64,000 nt of DNA from Paenibacillus polygoni (GTDB lineage Bacteria; Bacillota; Bacilli; Paenibacillales; Paenibacillaceae): contig NZ_CP127162.1 of assembly GCF_030263935.1 (NCBI RefSeq), positions 3,481,501-3,545,500 on the forward strand, read 5' to 3'. The translations under genes and the position numbers were made by a program. Positions within the stretch are counted from its first letter, which is position 1; each line of letters opens with the position of its first letter. Shown here piece by piece: positions 18,147-26,703 of the stretch. The notes beneath the pieces are model-generated. The model ran no database searches and had not been told where the DNA came from. It saw only the letters and a program-made list of their open reading frames with translations.

Positions 18147-19400
18147 TTATCTTCGATCTTGTGGTCCGCCTACAAAAGCTTGAACTTCTGCATCGAGTTT
18201 ATAAGCTGTATGCAGTGCACGAATGACTTCATTCAGTTTTGTACCTTCCACTACACAGGAGACTTTAATCTCTGATGTACTTACCATTTTGATATTAACA
18301 CCTTGGCTTGAAATAACTTCAAACATTTGAGCAGCAACCCCTGGATGGCTGACCATGCCTGCCCCGACGATTGATATTTTCACAAGCCCATCCTCTGATG
18401 TAATTTCACGGAATGGCAGAATGCTTTCCATTCCTTGAATCACTTCAATAGCACGCTCTCGATCATCTAGGGTAACCGTAAAGGAGAAGTCAGCTTTGCC
18501 ATCACTAATACCGCTTTGCACGATAATATCAACATCAATTTGTTCTCTTGCTAACGCGCCAAACATACCTGCAAGCACGCCTGGAATATCTTCAACTCCC
18601 AAAATACTGATACGCGCTACATTTTTATCGTAGGCAATACCGCTTACCACTACGCCTTGTTCCAATGCTGCTTCCTCCTTCACTACCGTTCCTTCATTAT
18701 AAGTAAAGCTGGATCGAACCACTAAAGGTACTTTTGAATGTTTCGCATATTCAACTGCACGCGGATGCAATACAGCGGTTCCCAAATGAGCAAGCTCCAG
18801 CATTTCATCATACGAGATTTCACTCAATTTACGAGCAACCTTAACGATTCGCGGGTCAGTAGAATAAACCCCGTCAACATCTGTATATATTTCGCAAGCG
18901 TCGGCTTTGATTGCAGCTGCAAGTGCAACGGCTGTCGTATCCGATCCTCCGCGTCCGAGTGTCGTAATTTCTCCTTCTTCGGATATACCTTGGAATCCGG
19001 CAACGATGACGATTTTGCCTTCTTCTAAAGATCGTAATACACGTTCTGGCTGTATATCCGTTATTCGTGCTTTTCCATGAACCGGTTCAGTCCGGAATCC
19101 CGCTTGCCATCCTGTATAGGAGACGGTCTCACGTCCTAGGCTTTGGATGGCCATCGATAGTAAAGCGATTGAAATTTGCTCTCCCGTTGTGAGCAGCATA
19201 TCCATTTCCCGTGCAGGAAGCTTATCGTTCAATATTTTTGCCTGGTCAATGAGTTCGTCTGTTGTATCCCCCATAGCGGAGACGACAACGACACATTGAT
19301 GTCCTTCATCTTGTTTCTGGGCTACGCGTCTTGCTACTCGCTGCATTCGTTCTGTATCACCTACAGAACTTCCTCCGAATTTCATTACAAACAAAGACAA
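18147..19400 (-). CDS. lysC: Aspartate kinase (LysC type, monofunctional)
   Basis: Phosphorylates aspartate in the first step of the lysine, threonine, methionine and diaminopimelate pathway. The kinase domain starts VMKFGGSSVGDTERM; the catalytic domain includes TTLGRGGSDTTAVALAAAI and EIYTDVDGVYSTDPR, and two ACT domains follow (about residues 265-415), which bind feedback inhibitors. The start is TTG at 19400 (417 residues), with GGGAG about 10 bases upstream; extra codons further upstream are unlikely. No lysine riboswitch is visible in the short leader. An internal start for a small beta subunit, as in B. subtilis, was not resolved. Confidence 0.92.
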   Translation of the reverse strand: MSLFVMKFGGSSVGDTERMQRVARRVAQKQDEGHQCVVVVSAMGDTTDELIDQAKILNDKLPAREMDMLLTTGEQISIALLSMAIQSLGRETVSYTGWQAGFRTEPVHGKARITDIQPERVLRSLEEGKIVIVAGFQGISEEGEITTLGRGGSDTTAVALAAAIKADACEIYTDVDGVYSTDPRIVKVARKLSEISYDEMLELAHLGTAVLHPRAVEYAKHSKVPLVVRSSFTYNEGTVVKEEAALEQGVVVSGIAYDKNVARISILGVEDIPGVLAGMFGALAREQIDVDIIVQSGISDGKADFSFTVTLDDRERAIEVIQGMESILPFREITSEDGLVKISIVGAGMVSHPGVAAQMFEVISSQGVNIKMVSTSEIKVSCVVEGTKLNEVIRALHTAYKLDAEVQAFVGGPQDRR

Positions 19401-19484
19401 ACCAATCTCACTCCCTACCCTTACAAGTATAAACATCTTTATATATAGACGATAAGCTAGGTTACGCTTACCTTACTTTTAAAC

Positions 19485-19513
19485 AGTATAATACGAAATT
19501 TGGAAACTGGTAA
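19485..19513 (-). promoter_or_regulatory. Candidate sigma-A promoter of lysC
   Basis: TTACCA (19508-19513) and TATACT (19485-19490) are separated by exactly 17 bases on the minus strand, about 85 bases before the lysC start. Confidence 0.6.
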
Positions 19514-19575
19514 CCCTTTTTTACTGTAAATCATTGAAGAAGGCATGATAACCTCCTTTTTCCTCTTTAAAATAC

Positions 19576-19607
19576 AAAAAGCCCCCTGCTGATTAGCAGA
19601 GGACTTT
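19576..19607 (-). terminator. Terminator of efp
   Basis: A stem centred on CTGCT (19586-19590) / AGCAG (19595-19599), extended by G-C pairs on each side, is followed on the minus strand by TTTTTG. It lies 40 bases after the efp stop. Confidence 0.75.
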
Positions 19608-19645
19608 GTAAATCACGTATCTCTTGTAGACAGAACGTTATCTAA

Positions 19646-20203
19646 TTATGCGCGAGAGCTGTATTTACCTTCGCGAGTATCAATGATCAGAACATCGCCT
19701 TCATTAATAAACAAAGGTACTTGTACATTTAGACCTGTTTCTACTTTTGCATTTTTAGTAGCACCTGTTGCCGTGTTACCTTTGATACCTGGCTCTGTCT
19801 CAATAACTTTGAGTTCTACAGAGTTTGGCAAGTTAATTCCCAAAATTTCACCTTTGTAGCTGATGATGTTTACATTCATGTTTTCTTTTAGGAAGTTCAG
19901 TTCCCACTCCAGTTGGTCACTAGTAAGTGTGAACTGATCGTAAGTTTCGTTATCCATGAACGTATGCTCATCTCCACTTGCATACAGATAAGAAACACCA
20001 CGGTTGTCAATTTGTGCACGGCCGATCGTTTCACCAGCGCGGAATGTTTTTTCTACAGTGTTACCATTACGAAGGTTTTTAAGTTTAGAACGAACAAATG
20101 CCGCTCCTTTACCTGGCTTAACGTGTTGGAAATCAAGAACTGTAAAAATATCACCGTCAACCTCAACGGTCAAACCTGTTTTAAAATCGTTAACTGAGAT
20201 CAC
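19646..20203 (-). CDS. efp: Translation elongation factor P
   Basis: EF-P relieves ribosome stalling at polyproline stretches. The 185-residue, all-beta protein has the KOW-like N-terminal domain with the modification loop [18 protein letters not shown] (the conserved lysine near residue 32 lies in PGKG) and the C-terminal OB domains. AGGAGGGG precedes the ATG. It is followed upstream by the yqhT-type peptidase, an arrangement conserved in Bacillales. Confidence 0.95.
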   Translation of the reverse strand: MISVNDFKTGLTVEVDGDIFTVLDFQHVKPGKGAAFVRSKLKNLRNGNTVEKTFRAGETIGRAQIDNRGVSYLYASGDEHTFMDNETYDQFTLTSDQLEWELNFLKENMNVNIISYKGEILGINLPNSVELKVIETEPGIKGNTATGATKNAKVETGLNVQVPLFINEGDVLIIDTREGKYSSRA

Positions 20204-20226
20204 TAAAAAACCCCTCCTAATTATAA

Positions 20227-21297
20227 TTACAATGTTATTAATTCTTTCTTAGAGTGCGTCAAAATTGAAATTCCAGATTCAGTCAGTACGACGTCATCTT
20301 CAATCCGTACGCCTCCAATGTCAGCAAGATAGATCCCTGGCTCAACGGTAACAACCATTCCAGGTTCAAGAATATCATCACTAAGTTTGGATAAACGAGG
20401 AGACTCATGAACTTCCATCCCAAGGCCATGCCCTGTACTGTGTCCGAAGTAGTCGCCATATCCATATTTCGTAATTATATCTCTTGCTAGCGCATCTGCT
20501 TCCCGACCTGTCATACCTGGCTTGATCTGCTCCAAAGTATGTAATTGAGCTTCCAGCACAATATTGTAAATCTCAACTAATTTGGCTGCCGGTGTACCGA
20601 CTGCGATTGTTCGGGTCAGATCTGAACAATATCCATCTAATAGTGCACCAAAATCAAAAGTAATAAAGTCGCCTTTCTCAATTACCTTATTGCTGGCAAC
20701 GCCGTGGGGCATGGCTGAACGTATTCCAGAAGCTACAATCGTATCAAAGGAAGAAGATGTTGCACCATGCTTGCGCATAAAGAATTCAAGTTCAAGGTCT
20801 GCTTCGCGTTCTGTCATTCCAGGTTTTACGACTGTCAGGATATGAGCAAAAGCAGCATCCGCCAAATCTGCAGCACGCTGCATGATCGCAATCTCGTTCT
20901 CATCTTTATATAACCGAAGTTTTTCAACAAGTCCGCTCACCGGAACCAGTTCTACTGGTTTTAGTTGATCTGTGTACGCCTCATACGTGGCGAACGTGAT
21001 GAGATCCTTCTCAAATCCCAGAGACTGAATTCCTTCTTCCATCAGTAAATCCTTTACTGTTTCCATTGGTTTCGCAGTGTGTTCAAGAACAGTAAATGCT
21101 TTTGCTTGCTGCGGAGCCTGTGTCATATAACGGAAATCAGTAAGCAAATACGCTTTTTGGAGCGTTACGAGTACGTAACCTGCTGAACCAGTGAAGCCGG
21201 TAATATACCGTCTGTTAATCGGGCTAGTCACCAAAATGGCTTCAAGTCCCTGTTCTTTCATAGCCTTACGTAGTTTCATCACGCGGTTGTTCTCCAT
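20227..21297 (-). CDS. pepP: M24 family Xaa-Pro peptidase (YqhT/PepP-like)
   Basis: A metallo-aminopeptidase that removes N-terminal residues next to proline. The pita-bread fold metal ligands are visible: [17 protein letters not shown] (two Asp), [15 protein letters not shown] (His), and VTVEPGIY (Glu), with a C-terminal Glu in GGVRIEDDV. The N-terminal creatinase-like domain covers about residues 1-125. The ATG at 21297 (356 residues) has a GAAGG site 7 bases upstream; the frame continues upstream without a good start. It is co-directional with efp, 23 bp away. Confidence 0.9.
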   Translation of the reverse strand: MENNRVMKLRKAMKEQGLEAILVTSPINRRYITGFTGSAGYVLVTLQKAYLLTDFRYMTQAPQQAKAFTVLEHTAKPMETVKDLLMEEGIQSLGFEKDLITFATYEAYTDQLKPVELVPVSGLVEKLRLYKDENEIAIMQRAADLADAAFAHILTVVKPGMTEREADLELEFFMRKHGATSSSFDTIVASGIRSAMPHGVASNKVIEKGDFITFDFGALLDGYCSDLTRTIAVGTPAAKLVEIYNIVLEAQLHTLEQIKPGMTGREADALARDIITKYGYGDYFGHSTGHGLGMEVHESPRLSKLSDDILEPGMVVTVEPGIYLADIGGVRIEDDVVLTESGISILTHSKKELITL

Positions 21298-21380
21298 GAT
21301 TATACCTTCTTTCTTCGCCTTCAAGCCAGTTCCTTATCTCACTCTATGAATCTCCAGATCGTTATATCATGGCCTGTAGG

Positions 21381-21550
21381 TCCGATGTAAAGCTGTAGAC
21401 TGAATCCAGCAAATAGGGCTATAGTTCTGGTGCCAACACTAACGTGCGCAAAAAACGATAGTACCTTCATGAAAGCCTGCAGTACATGTAGCTCACAAAC
21501 CGAAGAAAGCTTCATTCTTGCGCGCTACCTTCCCTGCCGATAACCATTTG
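21381..21550 (-). pseudogene. aroQ: Decayed remnant of aroQ (type II 3-dehydroquinate dehydratase)
   Basis: The gap between yqhR and the yqhT-like peptidase is where aroQ (yqhS) sits in B. subtilis. Read on the minus strand and allowing small frameshifts, it gives fragments resembling the AroQ C-terminal half: GY near 21543, SA then a short indel and LSSV (as in SALRDALSSV), ELH, AHVSV, LAP (in a shifted frame) and AGFSLQLY (as in AGFGLQSY). The N-terminal half is missing and catalytic motifs are lost. An uninterrupted 58-codon frame (21339-21515) runs through part of it but is not convincing as a gene. Alignment is by eye from memory of the family. Confidence 0.42.
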
Positions 21551-21600
21551 CTATTTTAACACAATGAGTAAGGGATTGAGAAGTTTTTTTGATCGCAGCC

Positions 21601-22086
21601 TTATGCCACTTTTGGCTCTCGTTTCCTTTCATTCGTATACTCGATGGCTATTGAATAACCGATAAATAATCCCCACAATAAAAACAAACAAAATTCTGCG
21701 TAAATCGTGTCCCACGTCACCTCTGTAATCGGCTTTACCATACCGAGATTCGGACCCGGCCAGACAAAAATGAGAAACCACCATAAGATACCGTACAGCA
21801 ATCCAGGTAGCGGTCCTCTAAATTTACGAAACATGATGAGGTACAGAAAAGCGGCAAGGATTGAAAATCCGATAAAAAACAACCATCCTAACCATTGTCC
21901 GGCTAGTGAGTAAATAAAAGAATGTTTAAAAAAAGGTTCTGCTATAAACCCGGTGGGAATCACCGTAAAATGAAAAATATAAAAAACCCACTGAATTCCT
22001 CCCCAGAATAATCCGGCAAAAAATCCAATTTCCAAACCGAAAAGCAGCGGGTTGGTTCGTTTTGTTCTTCTCTGCTGATGGTTCAC
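21601..22086 (-). CDS. yqhR: YqhR-like conserved membrane protein
   Basis: A 161-residue protein with four predicted transmembrane helices (about 14-40, 60-83, 92-112, 130-148) and a basic C-terminus. Aromatic-rich motifs such as GGIQWVFYIFHFTVIPTGF and WWFLIFVWPGPNLGM stand out. The family (YqhR) occurs in sporeformers in this position, divergent from yqhQ. No enzymatic function is known. Confidence 0.75.
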   Translation of the reverse strand: MNHQQRRTKRTNPLLFGLEIGFFAGLFWGGIQWVFYIFHFTVIPTGFIAEPFFKHSFIYSLAGQWLGWLFFIGFSILAAFLYLIMFRKFRGPLPGLLYGILWWFLIFVWPGPNLGMVKPITEVTWDTIYAEFCLFLLWGLFIGYSIAIEYTNERKREPKVA

Positions 22087-22237
22087 CCTAAGATCCTCTC
22101 CTTATTAAACATATCGTCATGTAAATTCATCCTATAGTATGTAGTATGTGCAAATTCCAAATCGTTACTCAAAACTAGAAATTGCTGGCTAAAAAAGATA
22201 CAATAGAGATAATGAAGAGAATAGGAAGGTGAAACTT

Positions 22238-23242
22238 TTGCCTCAAGAATCAAAACCAGTAGCTTACGGCGGCCAAGCAGTCATCGAAGGCGTAATGTTT
22301 GGCGGGAAGCATGTAAATGTTACAGCAGTAAGACGAAAAAACCAGGAAATCGCTTTTTTAGAAGTCCCCAAACAAGATAAATCCTGGGTTAAAAAACTTA
22401 GAAAAATTCCCTTTTTACGCGGGATTGTTAGTCTAATTGACTCGAGTGCCAAAGGAACCAAACATCTTAACTTTTCTGCTGATGCTTACGCAGATGACGA
22501 GTTAACTGAAGAAGAACGACAAGAGCAGAAGGATAATGAAAATAAAGGCTGGAGCCTGTCCATGGTCATTGGCGTAGCCGCTGTCGGAGTACTGTCCTTT
22601 GTATTTGGCAAGGTTGTTCTCACCGCTGTACCTGTATTTATTGAAGATTTTCTATTTGGTAACACGGGGTTGAGTAAATTCAGTCACACCTTTATCGAAG
22701 GTATTATTAAAATATTGCTAGTATTTTTATACTTGTATGTCATATCGCTTACACCAACGATCAAGAGACTGTTCCAATACCATGGAGCAGAGCATAAAGT
22801 AATCAGTGCTTATGAAGCAGGAGTAGAGCTTACACCTGCCAATGTGCAGAAGTTCAGCCGTCTTCACTATCGCTGCGGCAGTAGTTTTCTTGTTCTAAGT
22901 GTTATTGTCGGGGTACTGGTTTATTCTTTATTCTCCATTCCTTTCCCATATGATAATGTGTGGGAACGTGTAGGTCAGCGGCTCATTCTCTTACCAGTCG
23001 TACTAGGGCTGTCTTTCGAAGTTCTGAAGTTTACGAATGCAGTTCGTGATGTTCCTGTCCTCCGTTATCTTGGATACCCTGGTCTATGGCTTCAGCTGTT
23101 AACTACAAAAGAACCTACAGATGATCAGGTGGAAGTGTCCATTGCCTCCTTCAATCGGATGCGTGAACTCGATGCAGAACTTGAGAATGCTACGGTAAAC
23201 GTATCTTATGCAAGCGGAAATTTGGATCCTGTGAAAGGATGA
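22238..23242 (+). CDS. yqhQ: DUF1385 family membrane protein (YqhQ-like)
   Basis: A conserved Bacillota protein of unknown role. It begins PQESKPVAYGGQAVIEGVMF, the DUF1385 signature, and contains the second signature LFQYHGAEHKVISAYEAG followed by RCGSSFLVLSVIVG; about four transmembrane segments are present. I choose the TTG at 22238 (334 residues), because GGAAGGTG lies five bases before it, while the GTG at 22229 is inside the ribosome site. It is divergent from yqhR and co-transcribed with the next gene. Confidence 0.88.
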   Translation: MPQESKPVAYGGQAVIEGVMFGGKHVNVTAVRRKNQEIAFLEVPKQDKSWVKKLRKIPFLRGIVSLIDSSAKGTKHLNFSADAYADDELTEEERQEQKDNENKGWSLSMVIGVAAVGVLSFVFGKVVLTAVPVFIEDFLFGNTGLSKFSHTFIEGIIKILLVFLYLYVISLTPTIKRLFQYHGAEHKVISAYEAGVELTPANVQKFSRLHYRCGSSFLVLSVIVGVLVYSLFSIPFPYDNVWERVGQRLILLPVVLGLSFEVLKFTNAVRDVPVLRYLGYPGLWLQLLTTKEPTDDQVEVSIASFNRMRELDAELENATVNVSYASGNLDPVKG

Positions 23243-23251
23243 GGTTGGAAG

Positions 23252-23587
23252 ATGTTGAAACACGGTGTTATTTTCTTCTCAGTCATGGCTTTAGCCATTT
23301 TTCAGTTCATTGTATTTGCAGCGAATGGCGCTTGGAAGGAGCTCATATTTCCTATCATTCTAGCCGGTTTGATGTTTTGGTTTTATCGGAAGCCGCCGGC
23401 TGGTTATGCTAACAGCAGGAAGAAACACCCGAAAGTCAAACCGTCAGCGGCAACCATGGCAAAACTTGGTCAATCCAAAAATGGAGCAAAATCAACAACA
23501 TCCAAAAAGAGAAAAGATTATCCTTTTCACGTCATCGAAGGAAATAAGAGAGATAAGGATGATTCTGATTTCCCTAAATATCATTAA
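23252..23587 (+). CDS. Small two-helix membrane protein downstream of yqhQ
   Basis: A 111-residue protein with two hydrophobic helices (about 5-25 and 27-45) and a strongly basic, lysine-rich cytoplasmic tail (about 50-105: KKHPKVKPSAATMAKLGQS). It starts 9 bp after yqhQ, so it is co-transcribed. Position is like yqhP of B. subtilis, but I cannot claim sequence homology. The gene's terminator was split by the IS element beginning at 23621. Confidence 0.65.
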   Translation: MLKHGVIFFSVMALAIFQFIVFAANGAWKELIFPIILAGLMFWFYRKPPAGYANSRKKHPKVKPSAATMAKLGQSKNGAKSTTSKKRKDYPFHVIEGNKRDKDDSDFPKYH

Positions 23588-23667
23588 AGATTATAAAAGA
23601 ACCCCGCAGAACTGACGTCTTGGTCATAGCCCCGTCAAGTAGACATTAAAAAAAGAGGATTTTCCAT

Positions 23668-24474
23668 TTACGCGGCGACTTTTTCCCGGAATTCGATTGG
23701 GGAGAGGTCGCCGAGTTTGTTTTGGAAACGTTCCTTATTGTAAAATGAAATATACTCCGTAATTTGGCTTCTTGCTTGTTCCAGATTATTAGGCTTTTCC
23801 AAATACAGCTTTTCCGTCTTTAAGTGGGAAAAGAACGACTCGATACAAGCATTGTCATAGCAGTTTCCACGTCGGGAATGACTCCCTGTCAACTGCTTCT
23901 CTTCAAGCAACTTAGCATAGCTTTTCGAGGTATACTGAAACCCTTGGTCCGAATGGAGCAAAGAGGGTCCATCTTTTAGTTGCTGCACAGTGTCCATAAC
24001 GAGTTTTAGGTCATTGCGCTCGGAGAGTTCCCAGGCTACTATTTCGTTGTTATATAAATCCATTACAGCCGAGAGATAAGCAAATTCATGCCCAATCCGG
24101 ACATATGTAATATCTGTCACAAGCTTCTGCACAGGAGCAGTCGCAGAGAATTCCCGATTTAAGACATTAGGGAACAAGGCCGATGGTTTGCGGCCACAAA
24201 ACGGACGTTTCTTGCGAATAACAGAACGAATCTGAAGTTCTCTCATTAAGCGACGGACCTTCTTGTGATTCACAACGAAGCCTTCTTTTCCTAAAGCAGT
24301 ACGCATTCGCTTGTAACCGAAATACGGACGAATTCGATGAATGCTCAAGATGTGTGCCTTTAGATCTGCATCACGATTTGCTCGTTTCTCTCGATGAACT
24401 AAATTCTTCTTCCATTTATAGTAGCCTGCACGTGATATTTCAGCGATTCTACATAGCCAAACTACGGGAGCCAC
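23668..24474 (-). CDS. IS3-family transposase OrfB (DDE integrase domain)
   Basis: The catalytic half of the transposase with the rve integrase core. The DDE triad can be placed at KLVTDITYVR (D), LLHSDQGFQY (D) and ENACIES-like YDNACIESFF (E). An N-terminal HTH_21-type part (RIRPYFGYKRMRTALGKEGF) precedes it. It is read mainly by -1 frameshifting from orfA: after AAAAAAG the shifted frame reads AKSKLARGGKLDFEARC and on into MAPVVWLCRIAEIS. An independent start at 24474 is possible but weak. Confidence 0.92.
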   Translation of the reverse strand: MAPVVWLCRIAEISRAGYYKWKKNLVHREKRANRDADLKAHILSIHRIRPYFGYKRMRTALGKEGFVVNHKKVRRLMRELQIRSVIRKKRPFCGRKPSALFPNVLNREFSATAPVQKLVTDITYVRIGHEFAYLSAVMDLYNNEIVAWELSERNDLKLVMDTVQQLKDGPSLLHSDQGFQYTSKSYAKLLEEKQLTGSHSRRGNCYDNACIESFFSHLKTEKLYLEKPNNLEQARSQITEYISFYNKERFQNKLGDLSPIEFREKVAA

Positions 24475-24479
24475 TTTGC

Positions 24480-24818
24480 TTATTTCTCGAATGGACTGGC
24501 ACCGGGCTTCGAAATCCAGCTTCCCTCCCCGTGCAAGTTTGGATTTAGCTTTTTTAGATATTCTACCTGCGCTTTCAGATATGCATTTTCTTCTTCCGCA
24601 CTACTAAAATGCTTCTTCGCCCAACGTCCCCGGTAATCCTCAAACCCCTCACCATTTTGGCATTTACGAACCCATGTGATAATCTGGCTCTCACTTTTGA
24701 TTCCAAACTTCTCCATGATTCGACTGTACGTCCACCCTTCTTCTACTCGCAAACGGACAGCCTCTTTCTTCGTTTCTTCACTATATCGATTAAAAGTTTG
24801 ACCTTTCTTCGCTGACAT
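24480..24818 (-). CDS. IS3-family OrfA (helix-turn-helix)
   Basis: The 112-residue DNA-binding half that recognises the IS ends. A helix-turn-helix lies in EEGWTYSRIMEKFGIKSESQ and a leucine-zipper-like helix in EEENAYLKAQVEYLKKLN. The ATG at 24818 has GGAGGGG 8 bases upstream; in-frame codons further up precede any ribosome site. The slippery AAAAAAG at 24549-24555 lies in YLKK, just before the frames diverge. Confidence 0.88.
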   Translation of the reverse strand: MSAKKGQTFNRYSEETKKEAVRLRVEEGWTYSRIMEKFGIKSESQIITWVRKCQNGEGFEDYRGRWAKKHFSSAEEENAYLKAQVEYLKKLNPNLHGEGSWISKPGASPFEK

Positions 24819-24984
24819 AACAAAAATCCCCTCCGGTTTTCCAGTGTTTGAGTTCATTGTAACATGTTCTCTTTTTTCACTGTCTACCATGAGGGGATAA
24901 TACCATCTGCGGGGTTCTTTTGTATCCTTTTTTATTCGAGGTTCTTAGGAATAAACTCTAATCGATTTTCATTTTTCTATTTTG

Positions 24985-26565
24985 TTATTTTGTATAATAT
25001 GAAGTTAACGCTTGAACGAGTCCCAGTGGATTTTTGGTGAGATATTGGCTGCTGAAAAATATAGATCCTATGATATCTTCATACTGTTCATTGTATTTGA
25101 GCTGACTTATAATCTCCTCAGATGTCTGCCAGCCAACTTCTGCTGTTCCGAGCTTATAAGGAGAATGACCGATAATAAGGTCTACGTTTGTTCCCTTCAC
25201 TTCATTAGCCCACCAGTCTACCAGCACATCATATCTTGCAGCGGTAAACGACATACTCCAGTAGATTTGCGGAGCCACATAATCGACCCAGCCTTCTTTT
25301 ATCCATGTTCTAACATCAGCATACATATCGTCATAGGCTGTTACACCCGCTTTGGTGTTAGATCCGGTAGCGTCTTTCGCTATGTTTCTCCATACCCCAA
25401 AAGGACTGATACCATACTCTATTGATGGCTTAGACTGCTTAATACTTTGTCCCAAACTCTGAACAAATAGATTAATGTTGTTTCTTCTCCAGTCCTCTAT
25501 GTTCTTGAATTTGCCTGCATTATATTGCTTATACGCAGCACCATCATTAAACGTCGTGTTTGAGGGATAGAAGTAGTCATCAAGATGAACTCCATCAATG
25601 TCGTAGTTATTTACCACTTCCATAATTGCATCAACAATATGCTGTCTTGCCTCAGGGATACCTGGGTTAATATACATTTGGTTTTTAGCGGTTACGATCC
25701 ATTCCGGGTGCTGTTTTATGACATGGTTTGCTGCCAGCGTACTTGTATTCGTTGTGGTATTTGCACGAAAAGGATTAAACCAAGCATGGAATTCCATTCC
25801 TCGTTTATGTACTTCCTCAACCATAAACGCAACGGGATCATACTCTGGATCGAGCCCCTGTGTCCCGGTCAGTACTTTATTCCATGGAACGACAGCCGAT
25901 GGATAGATCGCATCGGATGCTCCGCGAAGCTGAACATATACGCTGTTAATCCCCATAGACTCAAGAGAATCTAACTCTTTGATAAAATCTTGCTTTTGTT
26001 TTGCTATATTTTTAGCAGAACCTGATTTAGGCCAGTCTCCATTAATTGTAGATATCCAGGCCCCTCTTATTTCCGAACTTGGTTCACCTGGTACACTTGG
26101 AATCTCTGGGTCTGCAGGCCATAAATTGGTTGTAGTCAGTTTAATCGTTTTAGCTGATTGATTCCAGGTCACTTGCAGGCCTAGATGCTCGCTTACAAAC
26201 CGTAGAGGAACCATAACTCGTCCCTTAATAATTTCTACTGATGTTGTTAAATTTACGGTCTTCCCGTCAACAATCCCGGTTGTTTTTCCATTCGTTAAGG
26301 AAATCGAAGTATAGAGCCCTTGAATGTTTACCGTTTTTGCAGCCTGGTTCCATTTTGCCGAAGCCCCAATTCCCTCACTAATTACTCGCAGCGGAACCAT
26401 CGTTACATTATCTTTCGGCTTCAGATAAGGGGCTACATCTGTCTTAAGCTGACTTCCATCCAAATAAATCGTAATTTCACTCGAACTTGCCGCAGAGATC
26501 GGGGCTCCCTGCAGTACAAGAAATACAACTAGTAACAAAGCAAGGCATTCTTTAACTTTCCTCAT
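24985..26565 (-). CDS. Secreted GHL10-type glycoside-hydrolase-like protein with stalk domain
   Basis: A 526-residue exported protein. A signal peptide (about 1-29, ending ISAA) precedes two copper-amine-oxidase N-domain-like stalk repeats (about 33-150: NVTMVPLRVISEGIGASAKW and RVMVPLRFVSEHLGLQVTW), then a GHL10 (DUF187, YngK-like) TIM-barrel domain from EIRGAWISTINGDW to the end, with VHLDDYFYP and WVDYVAPQIYWS. The family is thought to act on cell-wall or polysaccharide glycans. The ATG at 26565 lies 9 bases after GGAGG. The substrate is unknown. It sits downstream of mntR behind a terminator, with no linked genes. Confidence 0.85.
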   Translation of the reverse strand: MRKVKECLALLLVVFLVLQGAPISAASSSEITIYLDGSQLKTDVAPYLKPKDNVTMVPLRVISEGIGASAKWNQAAKTVNIQGLYTSISLTNGKTTGIVDGKTVNLTTSVEIIKGRVMVPLRFVSEHLGLQVTWNQSAKTIKLTTTNLWPADPEIPSVPGEPSSEIRGAWISTINGDWPKSGSAKNIAKQKQDFIKELDSLESMGINSVYVQLRGASDAIYPSAVVPWNKVLTGTQGLDPEYDPVAFMVEEVHKRGMEFHAWFNPFRANTTTNTSTLAANHVIKQHPEWIVTAKNQMYINPGIPEARQHIVDAIMEVVNNYDIDGVHLDDYFYPSNTTFNDGAAYKQYNAGKFKNIEDWRRNNINLFVQSLGQSIKQSKPSIEYGISPFGVWRNIAKDATGSNTKAGVTAYDDMYADVRTWIKEGWVDYVAPQIYWSMSFTAARYDVLVDWWANEVKGTNVDLIIGHSPYKLGTAEVGWQTSEEIISQLKYNEQYEDIIGSIFFSSQYLTKNPLGLVQALTSYYTK

Positions 26566-26661
26566 AAAACATTGTCCTCCAAGCATGATAAATTTAGAAA
26601 AATAACCCATATGTTATAGTTATAGACGTTTTTTTATGCTGAAAGTTGCGAATGAATATAA

Positions 26662-26697
26662 AAACACCATCCTGTGTTAAACCCTAGGATGGTGTTT
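26662..26697 (-). terminator. Terminator of mntR
   Basis: A 12-bp stem AAACACCATCCT (26662-26673) / AGGATGGTGTTT (26686-26697) lies 7 bases after the mntR stop. Downstream on the minus strand is a short T-poor tract, so efficiency is uncertain. Confidence 0.75.
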
Positions 26698-26703
26698 CTT
26701 TCT

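Larger units (their letters stand above)
23621..24905 (-). mobile_element. Complete IS3-family insertion sequence, 1285 bp
   Basis: The ends are imperfect 37-bp inverted repeats starting TGGT (left TGGTCATAGCCCC, right reverse complement TGGTATTATCCCC), matching at 27 of 37 positions. A 3-bp direct repeat TCT flanks the element (23618-23620 and 24906-24908), normal for IS3 family. Two overlapping-frame genes, orfA and orfB, with a slippery AAAAAAG at 24549-24555 fit the programmed -1 frameshift that makes the OrfAB transposase. Both frames are intact, so the element looks recently active. An IS150-like subgroup is my guess. Confidence 0.9.
23595..24921 (+). terminator. Rho-independent terminator interrupted by the IS element
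   Basis: The left arm AAAAGAACCCCGCAGA (23595-23610) and the right arm TCTGCGGGGTTCTTTT (24906-24921) are perfect reverse complements, now 1.3 kb apart. Removing the IS and one TCT duplicate restores a 16-bp stem with a 7-base loop (ACTGACG) and T-rich flanks. It would have ended the yqhQ operon (plus) and possibly the 24985 hydrolase gene (minus). Confidence 0.85.

Noticed and set aside
18738..19028. Plus-strand frame within lysC
   Set aside because: Antisense to a conserved kinase, with no start-site support.
19401..19484. Possible lysine riboswitch upstream of lysC
   Set aside because: The space between promoter and gene is too short and lacks the L-box features.
19457..19546. A 29-codon, lysine-rich ORF with AAAAAGGAGG just upstream of lysC (minus strand), suggestive of a leader peptide
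   Set aside because: The candidate lysC promoter (19485-19513) lies inside this frame, so the main lysC transcript would lack its start codon; no attenuator hairpin follows. It may be chance.
21339..21515. Uninterrupted 58-codon minus-strand ORF between yqhR and yqhT
   Set aside because: It overlaps fragments that resemble decayed aroQ and needs no separate explanation; the start has only a poor ribosome site.
23595..23610. AAAAGAACCCCGCAGA first looked like the terminal inverted repeat of the IS
   Set aside because: The IS ends are TGGT...ACCA inside it; TCT duplication and rejoined stem show it is the split terminator.
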